Below, in pieces: positions 1 through 16,876 of a stretch of 64,000 nt of DNA; position 1 is the stretch's first letter; each line of letters starts with the position of its first letter. The position numbers and the translations under genes were made by a program. This DNA comes from Paragorgia papillata. Lineage: Eukaryota > Cnidaria > Anthozoa > Scleralcyonacea > Coralliidae. The stretch is taken from the NCBI GenBank assembly GCA_035771165.1, contig JAWNZC010000445.1, positions 2,771,001 through 2,835,000 on the forward strand. The letters run 5' to 3'. The notes beneath the pieces were generated by a model. That model did no database searches. It saw only the letters and a program-made list of their open reading frames with translations, and was not told the DNA's origin.

Positions 1-552
1 ATGCAAAACATATTTTTGAAACCCTCTTCGAATTTATCGCCAAGACGCCAACATTTGTGGAAATTAATGATTAAGATTTTAAACAATGATTTTGGAAGTA
101 TTTGCCGTCGAACACCGCTGCAAATGAAAACTAGTCATAGGAACACCGCTGCCAAACGTTTGCACATGCGTGAAATCGCTAGAGTAAACATTGCAAGAGA
201 AGTGGGAACTAGCCGTGGCGAAACAACCAGACAGTGAAGACTAAGTAAGACTCGACCCGACTATTCATTTGTGTTTTAAAAAAAGGGTAAAGAAAATTAC
301 GAAGGGGTAATTTCAGGATATGTTACAATATTGACAAAGAAACCATGCACAAATTACCTACCTTATCTTTTTGGTAGTATGCTTATAATTTTAACTTTTG
401 TGTCGGACTCTCGGACCAGTCCAAACATTTCAGTGTTTTCCCGCTCTTTTTCTGAGGAAAAGCTCGGACATTGCGCATGCGCAAAACGTTTGGCAGCGGT
501 GTTAGTCATAGGTGCCTGCCGGCGCTCCATTTCTCCATTCTCTCCCCACAAT
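1..552. other. left edge, no gene recognised
   Basis: I see no convincing exon here. Short open frames exist but show no domain, transmembrane pattern or flanking splice signals. The missing first transmembrane helix of the receptor that follows should lie here or to the left of the window, and I could not find it. The segments around 100-165 and 470-510 share the phrase 'ggcagcggtgtt' or its complement, which suggests repeat-derived sequence. Confidence 0.4.
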
Positions 553-728
553 CACTACAGAGCGTTTTCACTCACGTGATCGGTGGCCCCATTGGGGTGG
601 TGAAACAATACGAAATATTTGAATAAGAAAGAGCTAATTCCCATACCGTACACCAATATGGCCGCCATTTCATTGTTTTGGTACACCAATATGGCCGCCG
701 TGACGTCAGATGAAAACGCTCTATAGTG
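553..728. mobile_element. MITE, family with Frizzled-side copies (copy 1)
   Basis: The element is bounded by 18-bp inverted repeats with one mismatch (cactacagagcgttttca at the left, its near complement at the right). The interior carries 'cacgtgatcggtggcc' and two 'caccaatatggccgcc' motifs. Related copies lie at 5803-5968 and, truncated, at 60899-60937. It is short and non-coding, so it is a non-autonomous DNA element. Confidence 0.7.
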
Positions 729-825
729 CTCCCCAAATCCAACACCGGCCACGCAGGCTAATGCATAACTTCATTTAAATGGATATATAACTTACTGATC
801 CTTCATCTCTTTTTCAAATTTGCAG

Positions 826-3800
826 GCGAAGGTTTCCTCATATCGTTCGTTTTTATATATTGGTTAGCAGCGTTAGCTTTAGTAAGTAAACTTAAACCTG
901 ATTCACACTTGTGACACTTGTGAAATATGTACAAGCACAACAACGTATGCACGCGGGCATTAAGCAATTCATTGCAGGTTAACCTCTTTGTATACTTGGG
1001 AAGTTGAATTGACAATGAAGTGCTTATACCGCACGCTTGCGTACGTTGTTGCATGTGCTTATTTCACAAGTGTGAATCAGGTTTTACGAGTTTGCAGTTT
1101 ATTTCAGTTTTCAACAGGATATACCGTGCATGATTGCAATCATCAAACCGTAACAGCACGGGCATTTACACGATACCGGTTAGCTGGTATTCCGTTTTCA
1201 TTTCATGCCGTCAAAGAATACGTCTTCATTTTGTGCCGTTTTCATGTAATTTTTCTGCCAGTATCGTGTAAACGCAAGGTCTATAAAGGGCATGATTTTG
1301 TTCCTTTTTCAAATTGTATACTGGTATCGTGTAAACGGGGTCTAAAGGTTAAGTAATACTGCATGACGAGCAACAAATTGCTGCAACATTGTTGCGTTGC
1401 AAGTTGAATAGCGTTGTTGCACGTATTACCACCCACCTTAAACATTGTCACGCAACAATGATTTTGTTGCAAGTTGAATCAGCATGTTTCAGCAAGTAAA
1501 ACTGGAGTCTACTTTTTTCAACAAATTTTTTCAACTTGCAACAAAATCATTGTTGCGTGACAATGTTTAGGATGGGTGGTAATACGTGCAACAACGCTTT
1601 TCAACCTGCAACGCAACAAAGTTGCCTTGAAGAAAAATGTTGCCCGTATTACCTCACCTTTATGTGGTAGGATCATGTAGCTCATTTTGCATATACAGTA
1701 TTGAGAAAATAGTGAGGAAATTATTTTAATCAAAACATGCTCAAAAACTGTGATAGTCAGGTGATACAATAATAAAAGAGCTATATAAAGCTGTTCATGC
1801 AATGTATGAGCTGCTGCAGTGAAAAGACGAAACAGAGCGAAGTTACAAAAACATGAATGTAGCATGGCCACCATTGTATTGATTGACTTTTGTCATTTCT
1901 TTCAGCTATGGCGGGTATTATTCCGACAATGGTGAATACAGGTACTCATAGTGATTGTGCTGGAGGAAATTATTGGACCGCCGAGGGATTGGTGTCAAAT
2001 GTGATAACACTACAAGGTACCAATAGGCTTTGCACGATGACGTTGGGTGACTATATACAACTACCAGAATGCTTTGCCAGTAACTTAGTGTATACTAATA
2101 AGTAGATGATGGCATTAACGGGGTGTTTACATGAGGCTGGCCCGAACGCAGGCTGGCCTCATGTGAACACCCCATAAGTTGACAAGTTATACGATAAGGC
2201 TCTATACATGTCATTCCATCAGTAAATGATACTAAGGCTCTATACATGTCATTCCATCAGTAAATGATACTAAGGCTCTATACATGTCATCCCATCAGTA
2301 AATGATACTAAGGATCTATACATGTCATTCCATCAGTAAATGATACTAAGGCTCTATACATGTCATCCCATCAGTAAATGATACTAAGGCTCTATACATG
2401 TCATTCCATCAGTAAATGATACTAAGGCTCTATACATGTCATTCCATCAGTAAATGATACTAAGGCTCTATACATGTCATTCCATCAGTAAATGATACTA
2501 AGGCTCTATACATGTCATTCCATCAGTAAATGATACTAAGGCTCTATACATGTCATCCCATTAGTACATGATACTAAGGCTCTATACATGTCATTCCATC
2601 AGTAAATGATACTAAGGATCTATACATGTCATTCCATCAGTAAATGATACTAAGGCTCTATACATGTCATTCCATCAGTAAATGATACTAAGGCTCTATA
2701 CATGTCATCCCATTAGTACATGATACTAAGGCTCTATACATGTCATTCCATCAGTAAATGATTCTAAGGCTCTATATATGTCATTCCATCAGTAAATGAT
2801 ACTAAGGCTCTATACATGTCATTCCATCAGTAAATGATACTAAGGCTCTATACATGTCATTCCATCAGTAAATGATACTAAGGCTCTATACATGTCATCC
2901 CATTAGTACATGATACTAAGGCTCTATACATGTCATCCCATCAGTAAATGATACTAAGGATCTATACATGTCATTCCATCAGTAAATGATACTAAGGCTC
3001 TATACATGTCATTCCATCAGTAAATGATACTAAGGCTCTATACATGTCATTCCATCAGTAAATGATACTAAGGCTCTATACATGTCATTCCATCAGTAAA
3101 TGATACTAAGGCTCTATACATGTCATTCCATCAGTACATGATACTAAGGCTCTATACATGTCACTCCATCAGTAGATGATACTAAGGCTCTATACATGTC
3201 ATCCCATCAGTACATGATATACTAAGGCTCTATACATGTCATTCCATCAGTACATGATACTAAGGCTCTATACATGTCATCCCATCAGTACATGATATAC
3301 TAAGGCTCTATACATGTCATCCCATCAGTACATGATACTAAGGCTCTATACATGTCATCCCATTAGTACATGATATTAAGGCTCTATACATGTCATTCCA
3401 TCAGTACATGGTACTAAGGCTCTATACATGTCATCCCATCAGTACATGATACTATAAGGCTCTATACATGTCATCCCATCAGTACATGATACTATAAGGC
3501 TCTATACATGTCATCCCATCAGTACATGAAGTGTGAATGCCATTATTATTGAATTGTTTCAATTTTCAGACCATCTTAATTTGTGAATCATTTCTTTCTC
3601 TTTTCTCTGTAGGAGCTGCATGTCATTATTTTTTGTTAACGTTGTGTTTTTGGTTATTATGTTACGTGATCAATACTTATCTCTTGTTGGTTCTGGATAA
3701 CCACCAGCCCTTTATACACCCTACAAGACTTCATGTGATCCAGCTCTTATTTTGTTTCGTTATACCGTCCATATTGGTCGGTATTTGCTTGCTGGTGGAT

Positions 3801-5152
3801 CAACCGGGATACAATATGTTGTTTAAAGATCGCTTAGCTATACTGCCATCGTCACATATTCTTCTTTTTGCCACTATTACCATTCCGGTTCAACTGAGCT
3901 CTGGCGCTTCTCTCTTTATGCTTGTGGCCATCATAAGAAGAATACGCAAAGTAAGCTTGTATAATAGAAAATGGCCGTCTGTGTTTATATCACCATGATA
4001 TCACTGACTAAGCCTGAGTAAATACGGAATAGGCGAGTTTCAGGGTGTTGCACGCGCATAATTATAAAAAACTGGCAAACTTCACTCAAAGTAAACATAT
4101 ACGGTTTAAGATACAGTTTCTGGATGTTTAGCACTGTCATTCTGCTGTTGTTGGCTCGCTAGCAAGTCTGCTTGCCATTGCTTACTTTGTGGGAGCCCGC
4201 CAATTCCTTTGCAAAATGATGCATGCGCAATACCCTGAAATTCGCCTATCCGAAAGTTTATGTAAAGTTTACATAAAGTACTTTCGAATTCTCTCAAACT
4301 CACTCAAGTGTTTGCATCAGGTTATAAATAAAAAAACCAGGGCATCTGATTTTCTATTTCTTTTATGAAATAAAACTAAGAAATGTGCCGTGACGTCTCA
4401 ACCGTGTTTGTATAGCCTGATATAAACACGGTAACTGACCAATCACAGCGTGCGTAAGATGCAACCTATTTTACGCAAGCCCTCTGATTGGTCTTTAGCT
4501 GTGTTTGAATAAGAGTACGTACATGAACACCAATTTTCCCGCGTTTTTGACTTTTGTGAATAGAAGCAATCAGTAGACATTATGTACAAATGGTAAAAAG
4601 TATTCTTAATATCCGAATCATGGGTTCTGGAAACAAGATTGATTAAGTATGTATAATTACTAATTAGACAAAACAAAAGCTGAAGCTAAGCATACATTAT
4701 AAAATTGGCGAAACAAGATTCCAAAACAAGGTTTCCGAAGCAAACGTAAACTTTCGAATTCACATAAACTTTCGAATTCTCCCAACTCACTCGAGTGTTT
4801 GCATCAGGTTATATAAACACAGGGCATCCATTTTCTATTTCTTTTATGAAATACGGCTAAAAAATGTGCCGTGACATCACAACCATGTTTACATAGCCTG
4901 ATATAAACACGGTAATTGACCAATCACAGCGTGCGTAAGACGTAACCTATTTTATAAATATATATATACTATAAGTGGGCTTACCTCAAATGTTGATGGT
5001 CGCTACTGTCACTTTCACGCTGGGCGATCTTCAAGCGTGAAACTGACAGTAGACGACCATCAACATTTGAGGTAAGCCCACTTACAGTATATTCGCTCTA
5101 TCTTTACGGTATTGAGCACTTTTCGACATTTCGCGAACAACACTTTGTTTGT

Positions 5153-5184
<32 letters not shown>

Positions 5185-6894
5185 TGAATGCAAGAACGCT
5201 GAACTTTACTAAAACATTAATTCTTGAAATCGTAACTTTTCAGGTTTCTCGGAATCCACAGACAGCGGCCCACGTGATAAGATCTCATGAAGAGACTACC
5301 TCCCTTAAAAAGGTTGAACGTCATTTTTTTGTCATTGTGTTTATCTATGTCCTAAGTATGGTATTGGTTTTTATTGCCGAAGCATTTCTACAAGACCAAG
5401 AAATCACATATATGCACAATATTCAAGAATATTTTGCCTGTCTCCAGGTGAGTTTTTTAAAGTTCTTTTCTTAAAGGTGACGTACAGTCCGTTCTGCGCA
5501 TGACCGCAATGTGGTCCCCAAAACATGACATTCGTAGATAATTACATGAAGTACTCAGTTCAATGTAAACCGTTAGGAACAACATGGCAGAAAACCATGA
5601 AGCGATTCGGCGAGGATATCTCCTCGGATTTCCTCTATTTCCCCTGAAAATGTTTTGTTTTCGGTACAAGTAATGAATGGGAACCAAGAAAAGCTTACAA
5701 TCTTGAATAAGGTATTAGTATTTTTTTGTAAATAAAAATGTAAACATTAGTTTCGTACATGCGCAGAACGGACTGTACATCACCTTTAACTAGGTATACA
5801 TCGTTTTCACTCATGTGATCGGTGGCCCAGTTGGGGGTGATGAAACAATACGAAATTTTGAATAAGAATGGAGTTAAATTCCCATAGGATAAAGATTGTG
5901 CACCAATATGTCCGCCATTTCATTGTTTCTGTGCACCAATATGGCCGCCGTGACGTCCGAGATGAAAACCAAGAATATGCCAAAGTTATATTTCAAAAGA
6001 AAAGTGTACTGGTGAGAGTGTTGATCAAACCTTTTTGGAAATGAATTTATTAAAACTACAAGCAATCAGTACTGGTAGTTCTAGTTGACCACACCGCGCG
6101 TCGTTTTCACAGTTGTTTACGACATGCACTGAGTATGCGTTGATAAAAATACTGCCAGGAACGTACGTAACTGTATTGCCTTCACGCAAGACGATTTCGT
6201 CTAAAATACATGTAGCTCTCCTAAGATATGGTCAAAGATGTTCCACTTTCGTTAGTCTTTCCACCGCTGCTTCCTTTCACCGTTTCGCCATCAAGAACCT
6301 CGGAATAATACAATAATTTGTCCCAAGAAATTCATACGAATAGATGAGTTTTGTTTACTTTATACGAACGTGAATAGTACACTGGTTGTTAAAACAAATC
6401 AATAAGGTAACACGAAAGGGCACTCAGAGCATGGCGGCCATGTTGGAGGAACTTTAACAAAATAATTCATTAGCAGCTATTGTATTTGGAGTATGTTTTC
6501 CTCCAACATGGTCGCCGTATCTTTGTCTTCTAAACCTCCTCCAGTGAGTTATTAGATTGCAAACCACCAATACCTCCGCCAGCGAGTTATTAGAGATGTT
6601 TAAAAAGAAAACGAGTCATCGCGCTTACCAGGCTAGTTCACGAGACCTATACAAGCATGAATGAATAAAATGCTTGATTGCACTTGTATCAAAATTATGC
6701 AAAAATGTTTACATAAAATAAGGAAAATGAGCGCAATCAAGCATTTCGTCTACACGGAGAATCTTGTGGTCAGATTTTTATGAATTCCTCATCTAAATTT
6801 CAACCAAAATTGAATGAGTTGGTGCTTGGTCTACGATCAATCTTTCTACAAACTTTCATAAAAACCTGTGCAGTATTTTGCGACATATCCTGAC

Positions 6895-6969
<75 letters not shown>

Positions 6970-8206
6970 GGACGGACGGACGGACGGACGGACGGACGGA
7001 CGGACGGACGGACAGACAGGGGCGAAAACATAACATGCTGCATGATGGAGGTAATAAAGTTAATTTTAATTTGCATGACCAACCAAACACGATTGTTGAT
7101 GTCCCCTAAGCCACTACTGTTGCCAACGGGTAAACAACTGTCAAAAAACGGCGTGCGGCGCGGTCAACTGGAATTAGCAGTAAGGTATTGGAGTTCAAGT
7201 CTGACTCCCTGCACAACCTCGATCTATGATGGGTTTGTGGAATTTATCGGGGAAATCAGTAAAATGGCCTACAGAACCCGCAAAATACTAGCAAAATACG
7301 TGAGCTACACTCTTCAGATCTATTAAGTTCCCTGTTTAGACCGCACGTTGCCCGATGACTAGATTTGACGCTCGACTCAAATCTTGACCTAAACTCTCCA
7401 TTGTCTGAAGGGTTTAGGATGGAGTTATGGTTTCAATCAATGTTAAACCTGGTTTGAATTTGGTCGCGAAAGTGTCTTAACGGTCGCTGAAGTGAAGCGT
7501 TATTACAGCGGATTTTTTTTGTTGGGACAAAAGAAACACATTGCTACGCTTCGATTCCGCGACCCGTTAAGACACCGACGCGACCAGGACGTAACTGCAA
7601 GCACAGCGGGAACGTCACAAAGACCACAGTACCAGAGAATAAAGATCATTCGTTGGCCATTCTGTGATAGTATAAAAATAGCATTTTACAACCAAAACAA
7701 AAATGTTTTGCACTCCTCAAAGAAGAAAAAAAAAAAGCAAAATTTTCTCTCCTCCTTCGTTGCGCATACAATGTAACTATTAAAGTACCCTGACACGAGT
7801 CTTTTAATATTTCTAGGCCACTGGTAACTGCACTCAACCTAGCAAACCTACTTTTTTCCTGTCGAGTTTAAAAATATTAACGCCAGGAGTTTTCTGCGTC
7901 ATCAGCTTCTTTCTACTGTTTTTCACCAACGAAACACGAGCTGTATGGACAGAATGGTTTCGGATCATCAGATCTCAAATGTCAAAACTTTCCAAGTTTT
8001 TCTCCCCGTCAGGAAAATGTCAAATTTTTCCGATACGAAGGCAGGAGCCCATGCACAATGCTGAGTCAGGTCAAGCTACGGTCATTGCATTGAGTTGCGA
8101 AAGTGTCATTTCTTTTATGGTCACGTGCGACGCACAAGAAGTGTCTGTCTGCGAGACAAAAGACTCAAATTTAGCGAGGTATAACAAAGCAGAACCAGAG
8201 AGCTAG
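826..8206 (+). CDS. Frizzled/Smoothened-like seven-transmembrane receptor, 5' partial
   Basis: The exons are 826-881, 1906-2016, 3613-3950, 5244-5447 and 7817-8206 (stop TAG). All have AG acceptors and GT donors and join in phase to about 365 codons. Translation gives helix 2 (RFPHIVRFYILVSSVSF), a Cys-bearing first loop (CAGGNYW...TLQG), helix 3 (CHYFLLTLCFWLLCYVINTY), helix 4, helix 5 ending in RRIRK, helix 6 (HFFVIVFIYVLSMVLVFI), a Cys-containing third loop and helix 7. A cytosolic tail of about 90 residues follows. The FP-x-I/V start of helix 2, the QG-x-x-C-HYF loop and the T-x-x-x-W after helix 7 point to the class F or Frizzled/Smoothened-like family; a class B-like receptor is the alternative. 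Helix 1 and any extracellular domain are not seen. The intron at 2017-3612 is almost entirely a 38-bp minisatellite. The 7TM call is firm, the family call moderate. Confidence 0.72.
1345..1660. mobile_element. MITE with AAGGTGAGGTAATAC-type ends (copy 1)
   Basis: This palindromic element begins aaggttaagtaatac and ends gtattacctcacctt. It is flanked by TA on both sides, as in Tc1/mariner-like insertions. The interior is built of inverted 'gcaacaaaatcattgttgcgtgacaa' motifs. A second copy lies at 10625-10910. It sits in a receptor intron. Confidence 0.7.
2022..2092. repeat. MITE fragment just after a receptor donor site
   Basis: 'gcacgatgacgttgggtgac' followed by 'caactaccagaatgctttgc' matches one arm of the long palindromic element at 50693-50856. 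It explains why the open frame continues past the donor at 2017: the extra residues are repeat sequence. Confidence 0.6.
2187..3532. repeat. 38-bp minisatellite, about 35 copies
   Basis: The unit is roughly 'actaaggctctatacatg' followed by 'tcattccatcagtaaatgat'. Variants are atc/ctc, attcc/atccc, cagtaa/cagtac and an occasional extra 'at'. The last third favours the 'atccc...gtacatg' variant, so the array has regional subtypes. It fills nearly the whole receptor intron 2017-3612. Confidence 0.95.
4235..4480. mobile_element. MITE family with 'gcatcaggttata' core (copy 1)
   Basis: It contains tcgaattctc, cactcaagtgtttgcatcag, tttctatttcttttatgaaa, gccgtgacgtctcaaccgtg, tagcctgatataaacacggt and gaccaatcacagcgtgcgta in that order. 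The same ordered blocks recur at 4745-4962, 15690-15962 and, inverted, 34396-34690. It is in a receptor intron. Confidence 0.65.
4745..4962. mobile_element. MITE family with 'gcatcaggttata' core (copy 2)
   Basis: It has the same ordered blocks as 4235-4480, ending cctattttataaatatata and running directly into a TA microsatellite that hosts a second, fold-back element. Confidence 0.65.
4965..5185. mobile_element. fold-back element in a TA microsatellite (copy 1)
   Basis: Starting with actataagtgggcttacctc, an arm of about 40 bp is followed after a short loop by its near-perfect reverse complement (…caacatttgaggtaagccca). A unique tail 'attcgctctatctttacggt' then leads back into (TA)n. A second copy with the same arms, tail and TA flanks is at 22725-22925. 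Confidence 0.75.
5803..5968. mobile_element. MITE, copy 2 of the 553-728 family
   Basis: It begins gttttcactcatgtgatcgg and ends ccgtgacgtccgagatgaaaac, with two internal 'caccaatatg(t/g)ccgcc' motifs as in copy 1. It lies in the last receptor intron. Confidence 0.65.
6650..7068 (+). repeat. dispersed element carrying an internal (GACA)n(GACG)n array
   Basis: The left part (aaatgcttgattgc…tcagatttttatgaa) and the right part (gacaggggcgaaaacataac…tggaggtaataaagtt) match, in reverse complement, the two flanks of the (TTTG)n array at 11960-12300. The internal array, 6893-7017, is about 18 GACA units followed by about 11 GACG units. Long open frames across it are periodic artefacts. Confidence 0.7.
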
Positions 8207-8238
8207 AGATGATTGTGTGGTGGTGACCACTTGTATTC

Positions 8239-8480
8239 AGGGCCGCCGAGAGGGGGGACTAGGGGGACAAGTCGCCCCGGGGACCCAACTTGAGAAGGAC
8301 CCCCTAAATTGTTTTGAGATTTGAGCTTTTGACGTAAGAAGAGGCCCAGAAAGATCACACTAACTTCATTTTTAGCCAACCCAGGCAACCAATTGAGAAC
8401 AAATCGACCCATATGACGTCATCAGGGCCCCCAAATCGATAATTTGCCCGGGGCCCCACAATTTCTCTCGGCGGCCCTTA
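8239..8480. mobile_element. non-autonomous element with GC-rich inverted ends
   Basis: The left end cagggccgccgagag and right end ctctcggcggccctt are complementary for about 14 bp. The interior starts and ends with runs of g or c (gggggactaggggg; ggggccccac), as in the other hAT-like elements of this window. The flanks cttgtatt and tttgtatt could be an 8-bp target duplication with one change, but the exact right end is unclear. Confidence 0.5.
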
Positions 8481-8699
8481 GGGTCCTATTTGTATTAACT
8501 ATATGATGAAAGCATGCAACGCCGGTGCTATTGATATCAAGAATGGAAATAGTCATGCCCACCATAACAGAAATCAAAGTCCGCTATGACTATGGATAAC
8601 TGGAATGCTCGCGCCCAATCCAAGTCCGCAAATCTAAATTCGAATTTTAGAGGGAGACTTCAGACATTGTACATTGAGGGACGCAGGGAAGAATACAAA

Positions 8700-8995
8700 T
8701 ACTTGTAATACAAGTAATTGACCGTACCGAAAAATACGGCGACTTGTACGGCGACTTGTACATTTAACCACAACCTTTGCGCATAGTAAATATTGTTTCT
8801 TGTACAATTATCGGAAGATAGGTCTTTAAAAAGATTAACTTTGGTAGGAATGGAGTTGTTGCTTACTTAATCCATGTTAACATGATAAACGATGTGTAGT
8901 TGTTATTTGAGCTGATTTGAGGTCGCAAAGCATTGTGGTTAAATGTACCGCCGCCATCTTTTTCGGTACCGTCAATTGCGTTACCCTCGTTAAAT
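8700..8995. repeat. large imperfect palindrome
   Basis: The left arm runs gtaattgaccgtaccgaaaa, then cggcgacttgtacatttaac, then cacaacctttgcgc. It is mirrored by gcaaagcattgtggttaaat, gtaccgccgccatc and ttcggtaccgtcaattgcgt. It is non-coding and probably a MITE. Confidence 0.55.
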
Positions 8996-10329
8996 AAAGT
9001 TTATTGTATTGTGCATCAGGTTGACTTCAAGTCTTACTATGATTGTGGCAAGACCACCGCTTATAGATAGACTACAGTGGATGCAGCTGTATTTTTATAT
9101 TCGTTCCTTTAAAGAAAAAATAACGTCTGCTGGTCAGAGCATTTATTTGTGTTTCAATACACCTAAGATTCTGATTGGATGACTTCAGTATTGCCGGAAC
9201 TCAGATACCGGAACTCAGATTCGCTCTGGGATCAGAAGAAAAGGACCCGTATGCATAGCAGCCTATACCCGTATAGTGCATGAGCCAGCATCCCAAAATT
9301 GATCGATTAGTACCACTTGGGGGGACAAAGGTTAATGTTCAGGGTGATCTAGGTCAACATCCCTAGTTTACATTTTTGAATGATAGCATTTCCAGATGTG
9401 TCATTTTCAGGGAGAAATGACTATATAGTTTTCTGACCCTAACCCCAACAGGAAGTTTTCCAACATGAGAGCTAGAAATGTCATTATATCGCTATTTAAT
9501 TTGTTTTATTCTAACTTTTCTAATACTATAATTATTTATATTATAATTATTAAACATTTTTAGGGTCTAAAAAGCATAATACTCCATATTTTGCAAAATA
9601 TTTTCTAGACCCTAAATAGATCGCAAAATAGAAGTTTAGATCTATCTAACATGGCGGCATAAGGCAAAATAATGTGCTAAACCGAATTTTCTGAAAAATG
9701 ATAGAAGATGACGAAGATGACAGCTCTCGAAGTTCCGGCTGCACATTTTTACATTTAACATTATTGCATTGTATTGTAATGTTTATTTTTACATATATCT
9801 TTTGGTATAAATGTTAGTCTATATATAATAATATATTGAGGTATCCTGTAAAAATATATTTTATACGAATTCTATGCGTGAATTCAGTTTTTACTAGACT
9901 CCCCCTCACCCTTTCTACATTATCGATTTAGCCAGGCATGTAATTTCCCAAAACTTAGACAATTATACTGACTATATAAACTTGTGTATTTGTGTATTTG
10001 TATACCTTATTAGCTGATTTGGAAAAAGAACATGACGGTGATTTTTCAATGAAGATTTCAAGTATGGTAACCAATGATTTACCGGGCGGAAATCGTATTC
10101 TTAGGATGAATATAAGAGCCCAGCGCAAAATACAATAGACATTCTTAAAAATTAGATTTAATACTGACGTTTCGTTGCAACGCGCAACATTCTCAAAGTG
10201 AAATATATTCTTGAACGCTTCAGTGTATCTCTTCGTCCAACAGTTTTCTTTGGCAAGAACGGTAGGCAGCTGCACGCTTTCCAACAATTCCAACGACTGG
10301 ACCTTAAAGCTTGCAATGTAAAGCGAAAT

Positions 10330-10456
10330 TAGACTTGTTTCTATTCAGCTGTAAGAAACGCAACATTAAGTGTCCTCGATTAGTGGAGCACGTGTGCTCT
10401 CTGCTATAAGATTTTGACACGGTAATAAAGTTATCATCATCATCATCATCATCATC
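10330..10456 (+). repeat. possible non-LTR retrotransposon 3' tail
   Basis: The stretch 'gacacggtaataaagttatc' runs into a (ATC)n tract at about 10433-10456. A short 3' end followed by a trinucleotide tail is typical of truncated non-LTR elements. No reverse transcriptase sequence is visible. Confidence 0.35.
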
Positions 10457-10624
10457 ATTCCAAACTTCTTATGGTTTAAAGCAGCAAATCTAAGCCTGAG
10501 GAATTCAGCTGCCTACCGTTCTTGCCAAAGAAGACTGTTGGACGAAGAAATATCACTGAAGCGTTCAAGAAGATTACGATTGCTCGACCCACATAATTTA
10601 TATATATATATTTTCGGGTAATTA

Positions 10625-10910
10625 AAGGTGAAGTAATAAGCAACAAATTGCTGCGTTGCTTGTTCGTATTACCACCCGCCTCAAACATTGTCGCGCAACA
10701 ATGATTTTGTTGCAAGTTGAAACAGCATGTTGCAGCAAGTAGAACTGGAGTCTACTTTCTTCAACAAATTTTTTCAACTTACAAGAAAATCATTGTTGCG
10801 TGACAATGTTTAAGGTGGATGGTAATACGTGCAACAACGCTTTTCAACTTGCAACGCAACAAATTTACGTTGAAAGTTGAACAAAAATGTTGCCTGTATT
10901 ACCTCACCTT
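10625..10910. mobile_element. MITE, copy 2 of the 1345-1660 family
   Basis: It begins aaggtgaagtaata and ends gtattacctcacctt. It shares the inner 'tcgcgcaacaatgattttgt' and 'agaactggagtctacttt' blocks with copy 1. Confidence 0.7.
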
Positions 10911-11687
10911 AATTTACGCAAGTTTTGTACATCGTTAGTTGGTTCCAGTGCTGCGCTGCTTACACAGCCAGATCTTTTCCGCGCGCAACACGCGTGGCCA
11001 AAAATTTCGGCTTCTCTCAGTTGTAAACAAACCATGCAGAGTTCACATTTTTCAGACTTTTCCAGGACTTTCAAGGACCTTCTAAAATAAATTCAAAGGC
11101 CGGTCGAGATATGCCAAAAATATGAAGTCTGTCAGTATTATACTATCGTCAGCAAGCAATACATTTTGTTTAAAATTGTCAGTTATTTTAGCATGGTTAT
11201 TATCGAGGAAAATTCCAGAACTTTCAAGGACCTCTATTGATTTCCAAAGATTTATTTCCAGGCCTGGAATTTTATTTTTCAAATTCAAGGACTTTCCAAG
11301 ATTTCTAAAGATCGCAGGAACCCTGACAAACATCTCGGTATTAGGAAATCCTGATGAAACACTCGTGCATGTATGATAATAGTATACATATCAATCTAAA
11401 CCAGTTTGAAAAAACACTGACAAGCAGACAATCCAAACATGACTTTTATACAGTGGACGTCACTTTTATAATTTTAATAAGATAAATAAATAGCTATAAC
11501 TGTATATTTTTATAAGTTTGCGTGGGATATGTCATATAACATGATTTGAATTAAAACCTATTACAAAGTAAACGTTCTTTTTCAAAATTTTTCAGAGAAG
11601 ATTTTCACGAGACCATCCTGCATGGGTAATTATTGTTTCACCACTGAGTTGGCCGCCTTTCTACTTCGTCGTAAGATATTATGATCA

Positions 11688-16876
<5,189 letters not shown>

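Larger units (their letters stand above)
8207..11687. other. intergenic, between receptor and ARF copy A
   Basis: I recognise no gene in this stretch. It holds an element with GC-rich inverted ends (8239-8480), a large palindrome (8700-8995), very AT-rich DNA around 9480-9900, a possible retrotransposon tail (10330-10456), an inverted pair of about 65 bp (10210-10275 with 10508-10572) and a MITE (10625-10910). A weak exon-like segment at 11596-11625 has no support. Confidence 0.5.

Noticed and set aside
988..1356. 122-codon plus-strand open frame
   Set aside because: It is made of repeated 'atcgtgtaaacg' and inverted 'cacaagtgtgaatcaggttt' sequence found elsewhere (50970-51220). There is no domain and no splice context.
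2017..2105. Continuation of the receptor open frame beyond 2016
   Set aside because: The sequence matches a MITE arm, and joining 2016 to 3613 restores a sensible protein in phase.
2187..3532. Regular repeats resembling a CRISPR array
   Set aside because: The 38-bp units are contiguous with no unique spacers, and the sequence is eukaryotic; it is a minisatellite.
3570..3612. An earlier acceptor for receptor exon 3 at 3567-3569
   Set aside because: It would enter in phase 0, but the preceding exon ends in phase 1. The acceptor at 3611-3612 fits the phase and gives the expected QG-x-x-C loop.
6800..7090. Ser/Val/Cys/Leu and Thr/Asp/Arg/Gln open frames
   Set aside because: They are translations of the GACA/GACG array.
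9955..10293. 112-codon minus-strand open frame
   Set aside because: Part of it is an inverted duplicate of 10508-10572. No family is recognised and there is no splice support.
11596..11625. Exon-like segment on the plus strand (tttttcag … catgggtaatt)
   Set aside because: It is 30 bp, has no neighbouring plus-strand exons and makes no recognisable protein.
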